DNA of 64,000 bases. It comes from Botrytis cinerea B05.10. Lineage: Eukaryota; Ascomycota; Leotiomycetes; Helotiales; Sclerotiniaceae. Where the stretch lies: assembly GCF_000143535.2 (NCBI RefSeq), contig NC_037318.1:930001-994000 (forward strand), read 5' to 3'. Below, in pieces: positions 12,119 to 25,392 of this stretch (position 1 is its first letter; each line of letters starts with the position of its first letter). The notes under the pieces were generated by a model. It ran no database searches and was not told the DNA's origin. It worked only from the letters and a program-made list of their open reading frames with translations. A program made the translations under genes and the position numbers.

Positions 12119-15100
12119 CTAGACCAATTCCTCAGAGTCTGATAAACTCAAAAGATATTCAATGAGAGACCATTCTGACTCGAAGTCAAACTTGTCAGAT
12201 CGCGCGCTCTGCATCTCAGCGTCAAAATTGAATTCTAGATCATATTGATGTTGGAATTCATGCAATACAGTTAATCGATCTTCTGTTTGTGGAAAGCAAT
12301 CAAAGGATTCATCATTAGAAAGCAGATCCTTGATGAGTCTGTACAAGAATTCTTTGACAGCGTAGTGGTGGTCGTGACTCAATCCAAAGCAAGATTCAAG
12401 GCATCGATCGACCGCTTGCAACATACGATCGTTGGGACGAAATTTGATTGTACAGATGACTGTGCTATCCAGGTTCATGAGATTGTTGTTACTTGTCAAA
12501 GCAGATTTGAATACAAAATAACTACCGGTCTTGTTGGCGGCCTCAATTGCACCTTGTTCCGGAAGAGTGGGTAAGGTGTTGTTTCGTCGAGCCCATGCTG
12601 CACGAATTTTTGGAAATGGTCCGCTACTACAATACATTGCAAAGACTTTTTGGCGGTAGGCATAGATGGACTTTTTAGATGTAGTGCCGAACGTGAGAGG
12701 AGCCGCGAGAACACCAGTGTAAAATATTTGATACGCAGTTGGGCGACTGATTGTGAACGTCTCGGAGTCATACAAAAATTCTTGGCAAACATCGGCATGA
12801 GCAAGGCTTTCTGCTAGAAGACATGCGATTGAACAATATTTGATACCACTATCAGGACCACAAGCGTGGCATAGAATCATAGGACTGTCTATTGTAGCGT
12901 AGTGATAGTCGTTGCAATAAGTACAGAAGAAGGGTATTCGGGCTGTATCCGGCTCCGTATGTGTACGTGGGCCTGCATTAATGATAGCACTGCTTGATAG
13001 TTGTTGTCGACTCCAACCATTAGAAAATTCAGACGAATTTTGTCCTGCACCATCATGACTTGCTACACTTGTCTGCTGAGTATGTCTTTGACTTCCTAGA
13101 GGGGCAGCTTCTTCAGAGTTCAAGTTTAGGGAATCCAAATCCATCAAAGATGGACGGAAGCTCCGAGGTTGAGGGCCATGAATAGTTAATGGAGAGCTAG
13201 TGATTGTAACAGGCCCACCGACAGGCATCGGGGTAGTTTCCACAGATGATTGGGTGTCTTGAATGCCAGTACAAGCCTCTGAGACGAATGTCTCTGCAGC
13301 TTCGGATGCGTTGTTGACAATGGCATTCACAGATGCGCTACCAGAGACGAGCGAGGTAGCCATTATATGAGCATTTCCAACAGCGGCTTTAGAAGATGTG
13401 TAGTTAACAGCACACAGATTTTGGACTGATCTGAATTTACCAGTAGCAGAACCCAGTGATATTGCTAGTGGCAGCATCCGTGGATATGTTTTTGAATAGG
13501 AGACTTTACTAGAGGTATCCGCTATAGACTTTGTGATCATAATTTCAGAAACAGATGCAGGCCTGATGGAGTTTGCATGATCAGAGCTTTCCTCATCATC
13601 GTCAAAACCAAGGGAACCCGAGGTTATCATGGCGTTAGTTGAAGAACTTCGGAATCTTTTTTCGACTGTTTGGCTGGGACCATCGAAATCTCCTAGATAA
13701 ATTGGTGCATCACGACTCAAAGTAAGCCCAGGAGGTGATGGTTTTCTGGGCAAAGTTGTAGTGATATTTTCAACTTCAGGCTCAGTGCCCATGGTACTAG
13801 TAGAACCATCCTTAATAGAACCACAGTTGATAGAGTTCATTACCTTAATTTCATCGATTAAGGTCCGAGTGGGCTCAATGTCTGGAGAAGCACCAATTTT
13901 AGCGAATTTAAAGACATCTTCAGACGAATCTTCCATAGGAAGACTGGCCTGTTTTATCGAAATAACAGGCGATGACATGATTGTTACCGGTTGAATTGGA
14001 ACCTTTGTTCGACTATGATGAATTTCGGCTTCAATAACAGCGCTGATATCAAGGTCTGTACTTGGCAGAAGAGGTTCTTCCAGCAGGATTGCAGGCTCCT
14101 CCTTGGCTGGAGTTTCTGGTTCTACCTTTGGCAAAACCGCTTGTATCATTATGACCGTAGACTTCTTTTTGGTTGCTCCGAGGGGTTGTTGTACAGCATT
14201 CTTTGAAGGCGAGAACATTTCTGGGAAGTCATTTAAGCTCTCGATCTCAAACTTATCATCGCTCTTTAAAGCAGCGGCTGTAGTCTGAGTTGGTACTTTT
14301 GCGGGTATCTCTGGCTTCTTTCGACTGACTTTATGACTGGATGTGACTTTGGCACTAATGAAAGTATCTTTGTACGCTTTGGAAGAATGCGCTGCACGAT
14401 TATGGTTGGTAGCCTGTAGGCCCTTTGCCTTGCTAGGCTTGGGTTTCACGATCTCCCAATTCGAGTCGTCCTCGATTAATGGATCCCTAGCATCGTCGAA
14501 ATGGTAGTTCAAGGGGTCAGATGCGATGGAAGGAGTTTCCTTGCTAATGGCCTCAGAATTTTGACTTCCGACTTCCGCCACTATAGACTTCGGGTCGCTT
14601 TCCTGCTTCAAAACCTTCTTTGTGTTATTTTTACCCTTTATCTTCTTCTTCTTCTTCTTTCTAGATGCTGTCTCTGTCTTTGACTCTGGAATATCTGGAA
14701 TTGATAGCGGTGAAGTAGACCGAGGGGGAAATGAACCACCTGTATTGTTAGGTGTAACGGAAGCAACGGCCTCAACGACGGTAATTTCCTCAGCAGGCTC
14801 ATCTAATGTCGGAATGGTACGGATATGAGTTACAGACCAAGTTTCCGATCCTATCATCGAGTCCAGTCCATGGATGTTGATTTTTTGAACAAAATCCTCC
14901 AAAACACTTCTAGCCACAGCTTTTCCTGGCTCCTCCTTGCTTTTTTCCAAAGTATTGAGTTTATGGAGGCATTCGTGATACCTTGAAGAACGTCGAACCT
15001 CCGTACCCTGGACCTTGGTGACTGTGAAACTCGACTTTTCCACGCCTTTATTCTTCTCTACGCGAATGAGCTCATTTTCAATCTCATTCATTTGGATAAG

Positions 15101-16595
15101 TTCGATGAGGAAAAGGTCTACAATTGGTTTGAGTTTGGCAGATTCTATGCCCTCAGTCCCTCCATACAGGTTACGGTGAAGATTCTGCCTGGATTCGCCC
15201 ATATCGATTGCTGTGATATGAAAAAGCTTGGTCGCTGAACCCTTTTCTAAGGAGGATGTATCCGGCTCCGTCAAATGAGCGTAGTAATCTGCATGTTGAA
15301 CCTCTTTTCCAGAGTAAAAATCATGTGCCAAAGCCTGAAACTCATAAGAGTTTTGCTTCATTCCACTTGTGGGAAAAATTGCTTCTAATAATTTTTAGCA
15401 GATGCAAGATTCCACCACGAAAGATTGTTCAGACTCACGATATAAGACCTCCCAAGCCAATCTATCTCTGTTTATTTTATTGGATCCTTTGAACCAAGTT
15501 CCAGACACCGTGCTGATCTCATATGGAACTATGAAAGGAGCGCGTAGGCCCAGTCGAACTGCTCGTGAAAAGATTGCTGGATTCCATCCCTAATTAACTA
15601 CTTAGTATAATATTAGAAACCACGGCTAAAGGTTCATGACATACCCAATGAAAGAACTCCCGGCTTTCAGACTCAATGATTCCTTCTGCCATTTTTTCCT
15701 GCGAAGTGAGCCACGAAAGGAGGCCGTTCGATCCGGCTACTGGGTGTGGTTCAAAATATTGATATCTTTGGAGGATAGGGTCGCGATGATCGAAATGAAT
15801 AAGTCTTCCTACAAGATCCCCTACTAAATTTATACTTCGAATATTGAGTAACTGGAAGAGGCCAGGATTTTTGCTATCCAATATGCTAGCTATGGTCTTT
15901 GCTGTTGTGCTGTTGTCAATCGCTGGAAGCTCCTGCCGATCTTGGCTGAGAATATAAGTTAGTATTTGATGGCAAGAGCGAAGAGTTCTTCAGCTTGATA
16001 TGGGAACAAGTTCCAAGAGAAATAGAGATAGAGAAGGAAAAGATTATGATGATTACTAACTCTTCTGCTTGATTTAAAACTTCTTCTTCTTGATTTAAAA
16101 CTTCTTCAACTGAGCTAGAACGAACAGTTGTGGCTTTTGACGATTTGCTTCTGTGTTTTATGGGACTGGAATGTGCCGAATTGCTCAAAATATCGAGGTT
16201 TTTCGCGGTTAGGGGACTTGAAGTTTGATCATTGAGATCTGAAGTGTTGGAATTGATTAACTCGGTGTGCGGTACAATTAGATTGTTCCAAACATTATCC
16301 GTTTTCGAGGATTGGAGATCAGCCTCTTCTGGTGCTGATGGATTGTTGTACTATTTGATTTGTTAGGAAGAGAAAATAAGAATTTAATTAGAGAAATTGA
16401 AGCTCTGGTTCAAGGGAAGATGGTAACAATCTCTGTGGGGATGGCGACTAAGCAAGAAGATATCACTTTCACCCATTGACCGGCCGACCAGTATGGCAAC
16501 AGAGTGAGAATGAAAAACAACTTTCTTACCATCATATCTAGATCTGTTGTTGATTCAGTCATCGAAGCTGGGGAGTTTAGTTTTGGAAATCTCAT
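12119..16595 (-). CDS. Large MYND-type zinc-finger protein
   Basis: Five exons (16595-16530, 16350-16061, 15945-15645, 15589-15439, 15384-12119) encode 1357 residues with continuous phase. The N-terminal third has a folded-looking block (LDSKNPGLFQLLNIRS, then WLTSQEKMAEGIIESESREF, then SRAVRLGLRAPFIVPYEIST). The middle is long, Ser/Thr/Lys-rich and probably disordered, with a basic KKKKKKIKGKNN run. Near the C-terminus is a full MYND ligand set: C1090/C1093, C1108/C1111, C1120/C1124, H1132/C1136, with the usual YC at 1119-1120. MYND fingers bind proline-rich peptides. No SET or other catalytic domain is visible. The first four exons are short, and starting at the large last exon would lose about 270 residues. 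The function is unknown; a scaffold or regulator is the most that can be said. Confidence 0.8.
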
Positions 16596-18647
16596 GGTTG
16601 TGCGTCGAGTTTGAACATTTATGTGAAGAAGGGGGAAAAGTTGTGAAGAGAGTTGTTAAGAAGATGGAAGAGCAAAGTTATCAATAACTTCGCTTCGAGG
16701 CATCTAATAGATTGGCTGTGTTGGAACAATAGTCTCCAGTCCCAAAGGGGTATCGCGTGCTTCACATACTGCTGCTACTACTGCTATGTTGTATAAAAGA
16801 ACAGAACAGCAACAACCAACAAGAATGAAATCAAAGCAAATCAGAATCCAACCCAGGTACATATCTTCCTTGGCTCGACTGATTCTCTTTAATGGACAAC
16901 TTTTTATTCCGTTGGCTCATTACCCTACTCATTTCTACTTAACAACGATCCACCAAACAAACGAGCAGAACTCAAAGATAGACATTTGCCAATAGACAAG
17001 AATGGAATTTAGTGGTAGTTAACTTTGCTTTTGCCTTGCATTGTTACCATTGTCCTTGTACACAAAACTGTCATCATGTTTATAATCAATCTCCTCACAC
17101 GGTACATAGTGCTCTTACCTATGTGTTTTCCAGATCATGGCCACCCCATTCGAAACAGAAAATTGCGCAGCAGATAGAAGCAGCATACATTCATGCTTCC
17201 CCATTGTCAGCCCAGATGGAACTTGAGATCACAACTATCAACCATCTCTTTCAACCCCCTATGTGACTCTTTTTGTCCAACACTTCTGAAAGGTCTTCCA
17301 TCATCACATCTCTACTGCGTGAAATTTAGACCTTAAGAACACTGTAATTTGCAACCCTAAGGAGTGCACGTCTTTTGAAAATAACCCTAACCCTTTATTG
17401 CTTGAAGATGCATGGAATAATATGGGTAGCAAGTACCATTTCAATCTTCTCGACCCCAGGACAACAAGTGAAAGCAAACTCTCTTTGAAACATGTGGGCA
17501 AAGAAACAGTAAGAATAACATGGTGACATGAGGCCACGATCATTTTGGAAATAAACAGCTTCATTGTGTGAATTCTTAACCACGATCTTTATTATCGCCT
17601 TTCTCTCTCTCTCTCTTCCTCCCCTCTCTCCCCCTCAGATAAATTCGTAATGCATGCATATAGATTCCCAACCATCAAGCTCACCACCAAGTATCCATAT
17701 TCAATCATACTTGCCTGTGGTCGAAAGAGAGAGGCTCCGCGTTTTGTACTACATTATGGCAACTGCCAATAAAGATAGCTCATCATGGATCTTTAGATGA
17801 TGAGAACTAAAGAGAACCATAAGACTTGTGCATGAAGTGATGAAACGCATCTTATTTGCTAAGTAATTGCTTCCGATACTTGTTATCCCCACAAGACTTA
17901 CATACGGCAACTTTTACAGCAATCAATAATGAAGCAAGCAGATACCACAACCTTTACTCACCTAGAAAGCAATGTCACTTCATTGATGATACGTTGTATA
18001 CATGATTCGGGAAAAAAGGGAATAGCTACCACTTCGACGATCTGGTGCTATTGCTCCTTTAATAGAGTTTGCCATTCATGTCAAATCATTCCCCCTTTCC
18101 CACCTTTCTCCCTCTTCATGTCCCCCTGTCTAAAAGGACCCTGTCCGAGTGTTTGCAGGCTGGAGCCAAAGGAATATGCTATTGTGTAGAGTGAAGTAAA
18201 ACCAGAAAGGAGATATTCACCACGATAGATGATATAGCCATGATGCCATAAATATTGAATCAAGTGAAGTGACGTTGAGTCTCCCTTGGATGATTCTGCT
18301 TATATAATCAATCATGTGATGCCAATGGAATTCCAGCACTAGCTTGAGACTAATCTCGGACTAGGCTGAACGCAGATCCTCGAATTTTTTTACCATTAGT
18401 GTGAGCAAGCGCATTCGATTATTCTAAACTTGCATGACTTTATTTGTTCCTTCAAACTCCCCAAAGGATCAACAATCTGCCCATCAATTATCATAACATT
18501 TGTCAAGGACACAAACTACCATTTCCTTTGATCTGCTTGTCGTGCATTTCATTAACATAGAAAATTCCTTTTAACGACACAACCTGATCTTCAAAAAGAT
18601 CTCTACATTTTCCTCCTCATTTCTGAACCTAAAAATTCAAAGAAACA
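16596..18647. other. Long divergent spacer with pyrimidine-rich promoter tract
   Basis: This 2.05 kb region separates the MYND and KH genes, which point away from each other. It includes a CT-rich run at about 17600-17638, common in promoters of strongly expressed fungal genes. No coding exon could be supported. A 5' UTR intron of the KH gene is possible. Confidence 0.5.
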
Positions 18648-20461
18648 ATGGCCGATCAACCCAGCATCACATCTATCCTGGCTGCTTTGGGTAAAATATC
18701 TCTCCCAGAGATCAAAGGGGAATTTTTTGAACTAACTTTTTTTCAGCAGCGCAGCGTCCCAATGCGACCCCTCCGCAGAATCAGCAGCCTGCGTACCAGC
18801 CTCCTCAACAACAGCCAAATCCCTATGCACAAACCGGCGGCTACTCTCTACCCCAGCCTACAAACTCAGGCAGTGTTGATCTCAGCGGTATCAAGCCTGT
18901 AAACTCCGGAACTGTTAGTATTCAAGATGCCATCGCAAAGGCAAAGGTGATTGCTGCTGAAAAGGGCGTTGCCTACGACAGAGCTCCATCTTATGCTGGA
19001 CAACCCCCCATGCCCTCCGGCAGACCGTACAGCCCAAGATCTAGATCTAGGTCGCCACAGCCAACACGTCGCGATGCCTTCCGCGATAATTTCAACCCAT
19101 ATCGCGATGAACGACGAGGCCCACCAGGTAGAGATTACCGCGAACGTTCATTCTCTCCCGGAGTGCGAGGCAGAGGCCCATCCGATGCTTTCCCACCGCC
19201 ACATGGAGGTGCAGGTGGATATGCTCGTGAACGTTCCCCAATACGCGGTGCAGAAGACAATGTTGAATCAATCTCAATCGAATCGAATCTTGTGGGATTG
19301 ATCATTGGTAGGCAGGGCGAGAATCTAAGAAGAGTGGAATCAGAAACTGGTTGCAGAGTACAATTCATTACTGGCCCTGATGAAACAGGTCCTTTCAGAA
19401 CCTGTAAAATCACTGGCCCTCGTGCTCGCAGAGCGGATGCCAAGGCTGAAATTACTCGCATTATCGATGACAGTGGTTTGGGCCCACTCTCAGACCGAGC
19501 TCCAAGAGAACAGAATGCCACGCGAGATTCATCGCATCAACCCGCATTGAGAGATGGCGAGGACAGTATGCAAATCATGGTTCCGGATAGAACAGTTGGC
19601 CTTATTATCGGCCGCGGTGGAGAGACTATCAGAGATCTTCAAGAGCGAAGCGGCTGCCATGTCAATATTGTTGGAGAGCAGAAGAGCGTCAACGGACTTC
19701 GACCAGTCAACCTCATCGGTACTCGAGAGGCTGCTGCCATGGCCAAAGATTTGATCATGGAGATTGTTGAGAGCGATAGTAAGAGCGCACCAAAGGAGCG
19801 TGCACCCGCCCCACGGGAGAACAATCGTGACGCTGGCTATGGTGGTGGTTATGCTAGCGGTGGTGCTGGCGGCGGCGGTCAAGGTGATAAGATCAATGAT
19901 TCAATCTTCGTACCTTCCGAGGCTGTAGGCATGATTATTGGCAAAGGCGGCGAGACGATCAAAGACATGCAGAACACGACCGGTTGCAAGATCAATGTAA
20001 CCCAGTCTTCGGGACCAGGTGAGGTTGAACGTGAAATTGGCCTTGTAGGCTCCCAGCAAGCTATAGCAGCTGCCAAGCGAGCCATTGAAGATAAGGTTGA
20101 TGCTGTAGTAAGTAAAATCAATTAACTCTCGTCTTCGTAGCATTTCCTAACTTCTAGAAGCAACAGAAAAACAATGGCGGTGGTGGCGGTGCTCACCGCA
20201 GCAACCGGGGACAACAAAATCAACAGAATGACTATGGAGACCGTGGCTATTCCCAACAGTCGTACGCCCAGCCACAAGGACAACAGGCCCCCCCAAGTGG
20301 CGCTGACGACCCCTATGCAGCTTGTAAGTTTTAATCCTGGTCAATCTCGAACTTTACTGACAAAATTAGATGGTGGATACGCCAACTATGCACAGCTTTG
20401 GTATCAAGCATTGGCCGCGCAAGGCCAAGGTGATACAACCAAGCCGCCAGGAACTTCGTAA
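18648..20461 (+). CDS. Triple-KH RNA-binding protein, FUBP/KSRP type
   Basis: Four exons (18648-18690, 18747-20107, 20158-20323, 20370-20461) encode 553 residues. Residues 1-100 are Gln/Pro-rich, followed by an RS/RDYRERS segment. Three KH domains follow, each with an intact GxxG loop: GLIIGRQGE near 198, GLIIGRGGE near 299 and GMIIGKGGE near 409. The C-terminus is Gly/Gln-rich and ends with YGGYANYAQLWYQALAAQGQ. That tyrosine-rich motif is typical of far-upstream-element-binding proteins. Such proteins bind single-stranded RNA or DNA and act in mRNA stability, splicing or transcription. Intron 1 ends in CAGCAG, giving two in-frame acceptors one codon apart. The spacer upstream contains a long CT-rich tract. 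Confidence 0.9.
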
Positions 20462-21908
20462 CTTTACGACAGTGATTGCCAGCCGTAGGATGATTCGACA
20501 TTTGACTTGCATGACATACGCTGAGACCATGACGTTCGATTCATTTTCATCGATATAGTATGCCTGCATTGCACATGATGACGATGACCGAGAACCTTCG
20601 TACTCTTTCATTACTGGCCTGAAATTGGTATACTTTCTTCACTGAGTTGATCACGCAGCCCAGGATACTCTAACTTATGGATACACGATATAGTATGCAC
20701 TACCTGCTACGTTTACGATTTTTGATCATGATTTGTCAAACAAACTTCCGGAGAAGAAAACCCCAAAAAAATGATACCGACGAACCAGATCTTATCTATT
20801 TGTAGATGATGACCAAACGCGTGCCATCTACTTTGCTCTGTGCAATGCAATTGATCTGACAATCTGCTTCTGCTTGACAACCATGATTTGGGCTTTTGGT
20901 ACTGGGTATGATCTGCTTGCAATCCTGATATTCATGCATGAACGTCTTTTTCAATGGTTCCTATTTACAATTGTCCTTGATGCTCTGGCCAGCATGATCA
21001 CTATTGTCGATGCAATTGTCGACCTTGAACTTTTTGATTCAGATGTGAGGCTCACGCGAGCAATTTGGTTTGGCTGGTGAGCATGGTCTGAGTTGGTCTG
21101 GAAACTTTTCGATTTAATGCTGCATGCATGACTTGATCGCAACAGATGATACTGATAACTTGCTTGCTTTGCTGAGTACCTTTGAACTTTTGGCTTTTGC
21201 TATTGCTTGCTTGCTTCGTGGATGACTGCGCGACCAATGGTCAATCGGATTATTCATTTACTTTCTTACTTGCGCTTGATGGATACCACTTATCGGATAG
21301 GCATTATTTGGGATGGTGTGTGGGATGGTGGGTAATACATACAAAAAGTCATTAATGGACAGGAGTGGTGGATGGGATTTATCGATTGGTAATGTTTGTA
21401 AGATAGCCATAATAAAAAATCGTTTATAACGTTTGAAGAGTTTCTATAGATAAAATGCTAGGCTGGGTCCTGTGTATGGGCCGGAAAATGTATCTCGACA
21501 ACTTATAAGTGTTGATGAATGTATGTCTTCATAATGGGCAACACTCAATCATCTGAGATTCAAAGTGGGACCGTTCCAGAATCTGTTAGCATTGTTCTAG
21601 CTATTAATACCTTTTCTCAATCACACTTTGGTTGTAGGTATTCTAGCTCCAGCCATTTGATCCAAGTGTCTCACATAATACTGACTGATGATATATTGGA
21701 TGTAAACATAAATAGCATTAACTTCTTTCGCTTCCTAATCTTCTATATACATGAAAATTACCTCATAACTAATCGAGTTCGTAAAGACGGCGTATTCCAA
21801 AATCATTAAACATAACTCATCAAAAAAAAAGAGTCCCCATGCCTCACCATTCCTCCCAAAGTTTCACCTGTGTTCTCCACTACCAGATTAACCAAACACA
21901 GTCCCGAA
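20462..21908. other. Convergent spacer, 1.4 kb
   Basis: The region lies between the 3' ends of the KH gene and the beta-glucosidase gene. It holds only short chance frames. Confidence 0.5.
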
Positions 21909-24510
21909 TTAGAAGTTGAAGCTTCCCTCGACTCTCAAATCTCTACTCGAAAATCCGACCTTGACACCGAATTCTCCCTCTGGAATTCTCCATTCCTGCA
22001 ATTCCACGTCCCAGAAACTGATATCTCTTCGCATCAACTCGAACGTGACGGTTTTGTTTTCTCCAGCGTTCAAGCCGATCTTTTCGAATCCTCTCAATTG
22101 TTTGACCGGGGTCTCGCTGCCCTCGATCTCGGGGATGGTGATGTAGAGTTGGGGGACGGCGGCGCCGGAGTAGTTGCCTGTGTTGGAGACGCTGGCGGTG
22201 ACGGTGTAGACGGGAGTCCAGAGATCGGGGTTTCCACCGGGGATGGAGGCGTTGGGTGCCATGGGGGCGGGAGTGGCGGAGAGGGTGTCGTTGGAGACGG
22301 GGGTGATGCTGAGAGAGGATAGGTCAAAAGTGGTGTAGCTGAGACCGAATCCAAACTCGTAGAGGACGGAAATGTTATGGTAGTCGAAGTATCGGTAATC
22401 GATAAGAAGACGCTCTGTGAAATCTGATTGCCATGCACCTGGCTCAGTTGAGTTTACACTGGTGGTGATAGGTGCGAAATCGTAATCAGAAGCGTTGTAG
22501 GCGATGGTGTAAGGAAGATGTCCAGAGGGGTTGTAAGCACCGTAAAGGACATCGACTAAACTGTTTCCCATTTGGTCTCCGGAGAGATGGGTAGCGAGAA
22601 TAGCAGTGACGTTGGGGTGGTCAGCCCATGGCATGAGGTTCAAACCTGTAGCTTGGGAAACAACAACTGTGTTGCTGCAATTTGCGGCGACTTGCTCGAC
22701 GACGGCATCTCCATCCCAGTCAAATGACAAGGAAGTTCTGTCTTCACCTTCGGATGCATAAGTCTTGATGAATACTAAGCATACGTCTGGGATTGGGTAG
22801 ATTGTGTCTTTGAGACCTCCATTGATGGCCAATTGGGTGTTGTTCAAGATAGTTTGAACCATTGAGCCGTCCTTAAGAGCACGGGCTTTGATAGCTTCAA
22901 GGGGAGTAACAAGTTGAGAAAGACGTCCAGATCCAGATCCACCACCAGCGGGCAAACATCCATACTCATAGTCCTTGTCATGGGGATAAGGACCGTTTGT
23001 CAACTCGCCAGCAGCATTTCCGAAAACACCAATACGCTTAGGAGCTTTGAGAGGGAGTGCGTTGTTGGTATTCTTGAGAAGAACGGTTCCAGCAGCACCG
23101 AGTTCGCGAACCAACCAGCTGTGGTTTCCACGGACATCAACATCAGCAGCGCCCATTGAAGAGGTCCAGTTCGATGCATAGATGGATGGTTCGTTGAATT
23201 GATTCAACTGTGGGTAGGCACCAGAAGAAGAATCAATAAGAGGGAAATCTTGATCTTGTCCGAGGAAGAAGTATGGAGTCATGACTCGAAGAGCCATGTC
23301 GTTGAGACGTTCAAGAGTGACGGATCCGTTGCTTACAGCAGTAGTAAGGTTGGAACCGAAGTATGTTGGGATTCCAGGGGCCATTGGGTCCCACCATTCA
23401 GCTCCAGGCATGGTCATGTCCAAACCAGCATTGGCAGAGGCAACACCAGCATGTGTTCCCATCCAATCAGATACAACAAATCCTTGGAAACCAAGCTCAG
23501 TCTTGAGCAGGCCGTTCAAAAGTTTGGAGTTTTGACAGGCGTAGGATGAGTTAACTCTGTTGTAAGAGCACATGACGTTTGCAACTCCGGCACGAACGGC
23601 ATTGTAGAATGGCCACATGTACAACTCGTGGATAGTTCTATCCTCAACATTTGCAGAGACAGAGAGTTGCTGGGTGTCGTTTGGGAACCAGTTTGCATTG
23701 AAAATTCCTTCAGTGTTTCGCTGCGTCTCTTGTTCATATGCAAGGAAATGTTTGGCACTTGCTTGCACACCTTGAGATTGGACACCGATAATTGTCTCTT
23801 CCATTGCAACACCAGTGAGGTATGGATCTGGAGAGAATCCTTCCCAATTTCTTCCAGCCATGGCACTTCTGCCAAGAGGACCAGCTACGGGCCCCAAGAA
23901 GACATGAGCACCTTTGCCGCGGAATTCAGCACCAAGGTATTCTCCTCTAGTGTTCATGAGACTTTTGTCCCAGGATGCCGCGGTAGTAAGACCAGCAGGG
24001 AAGACGGTAACATAATCAGCTTGTCTCAGGGAGAGTGGTCCATCTTGAAGACAAAGCCCCTTAAACCCAACTCGAGGGATTGGTGCAATGTTACTTATGA
24101 CAGTATTAGCAAAGAACAAATCTACACGAATATGCTCTGATCACTTACCCAACACAAGGTCCATTGGCACCAGTCAATAGCGATGCCTTCTCCTCTGCTG
24201 TGAGATTACCGATGAAAGCATTTGCCTTTACGAGAGCAGCCTCCCATCCTGTGCCTTGCAATTCAGCTAGAAGAGATGTCAGTATTGTCTAAGTCTGAGT
24301 AATTCAAGGGTTCTTGAGTACTATGGAACGAAGAGTATCACGTTCCTAGAATGAAACGCCATAGTGCGATTGTGAAAGGGGGGGAGAAAGCAACGTACGA
24401 GAAGGGTAAACCGGTGGAGAAGTTTCGAACAAAGAAGAATCCCAAGCCTGGCCATTGACAGTGGCAATGCAGCCAGCGAGGACCGAGATGATATCGAGTA
24501 AAGGAGCCAT
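21909..24510 (-). CDS. Secreted GH3 beta-glucosidase
   Basis: Three exons (24510-24399, 24266-24149, 24093-21909) encode 804 residues. Residues 1-20 form a signal peptide (LLDIISVLAGCIATVNGQA). The (beta/alpha)8 domain has LCLQDGPLSLR, KHFLAYEQETQRN and the nucleophile motif GFVVSDWMGTHAG with Asp near 286. The alpha/beta sandwich domain follows, with the GGGSGSGR segment. A C-terminal fibronectin-III-like domain ends in EGEFGVKVGFSSRDL. Many NxS/T sites fit secretion. Family enzymes release glucose from the non-reducing end of beta-glucosides such as cellobiose. The length is usual for fungal GH3. A TATATAA element lies about 55 bp upstream of the start, with CreA-like sites further up. Confidence 0.95.
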
Positions 24511-24564
24511 TGTAACTTGTCTACTGGAACTGCTTTCTTCACTTCTTCGGACAGTCTCCCCTAC

Positions 24565-24572
24565 TTATATAA
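24565..24572 (-). promoter_or_regulatory. TATA-like element of the GH3 gene
   Basis: TTATATAA lies about 55 bp upstream of the beta-glucosidase ATG at 24510, a normal place for a fungal TATA box followed by a short 5' UTR. Confidence 0.55.
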
Positions 24573-24751
24573 ACTTCATGATGGTAAATCTTCGGGAACT
24601 CATTCCTACCCGTCGACAAACTCGTTACGAAACATGAAGAAGAAATTAGCTGGTAGAACAATGACCCGGTATAGACGTCATCCACTACTCCCCAACCATA
24701 CTTTCCCACGAAAACGGTTCAAGATGATCGGTCTATGGAGGACTTTTGGAC

Positions 24752-24962
24752 CCCCACTTGTGGAGAAAGCTAATTCCCCATGGCGAAAAATAGCCGAAAT
24801 AGTACCGCGGTGCTATCAAATTATCAATCCCACCGGACTCGACTCAATTCAATGTCATTTCATCCCACTTTTGCCAAAGCCTGGAGTATTATCGGGGAAA
24901 CAAAAATATTTGTATGGGGAATTTGGGGAACTCGTGATGACCGGGAAATTCATGTCGTGGGG
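24752..24962. promoter_or_regulatory. Candidate CreA carbon-repressor sites upstream of GH3
   Basis: Three matches to the CreA consensus SYGGRG are visible: CCCCAC (GTGGGG on the other strand) at 24752-24757, GTGGAG at 24760-24765 and GTGGGG at 24957-24962. The first two are only two bases apart, the paired arrangement known for working CreA sites. Repression of a beta-glucosidase by glucose would make sense, but this is inferred from motifs only. Confidence 0.35.
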
Positions 24963-25392
24963 AATTGGGGATTTTCCATGTAAAAAACTCCTCCACTGTA
25001 AATTATGGTCTTCCGAAGTTCCCAACACGAGGGTTACGAGTGAACCAGGGAAACGAGAAACAATGATACGAGAGTATCTGGAAATTCTAATATTCAAGCC
25101 GCAAGCATTTCCCTGACGGCTTGAATGTTGCAAGAAATATGGCAGATATTCCAGAATGCTCAAAGCATCTATTGGCAACTTGGGTGGTAAGTATCCTTGC
25201 CTCCCATTTGTTCAGTTAAAATAACCAAAAATCATGCTTCAAAAATTGACAAGGAAACAACTCTTGCGGCAAGTTCAGAACTCAGGTCACCGCCGCGTGG
25301 CTATTGACACCCACATAAATGGGATGAACACATAATGAAAATAGGACTTGCAAGTAGTCCCCCAGCTTCTTTCCCAATCCCGGCGGAGTTGC

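Noticed and set aside
24517..25116. Plus-strand open frame of 199 codons divergent from GH3
   Set aside because: It begins on a non-ATG codon inside the GH3 first exon region, shows no domain and covers the promoter.
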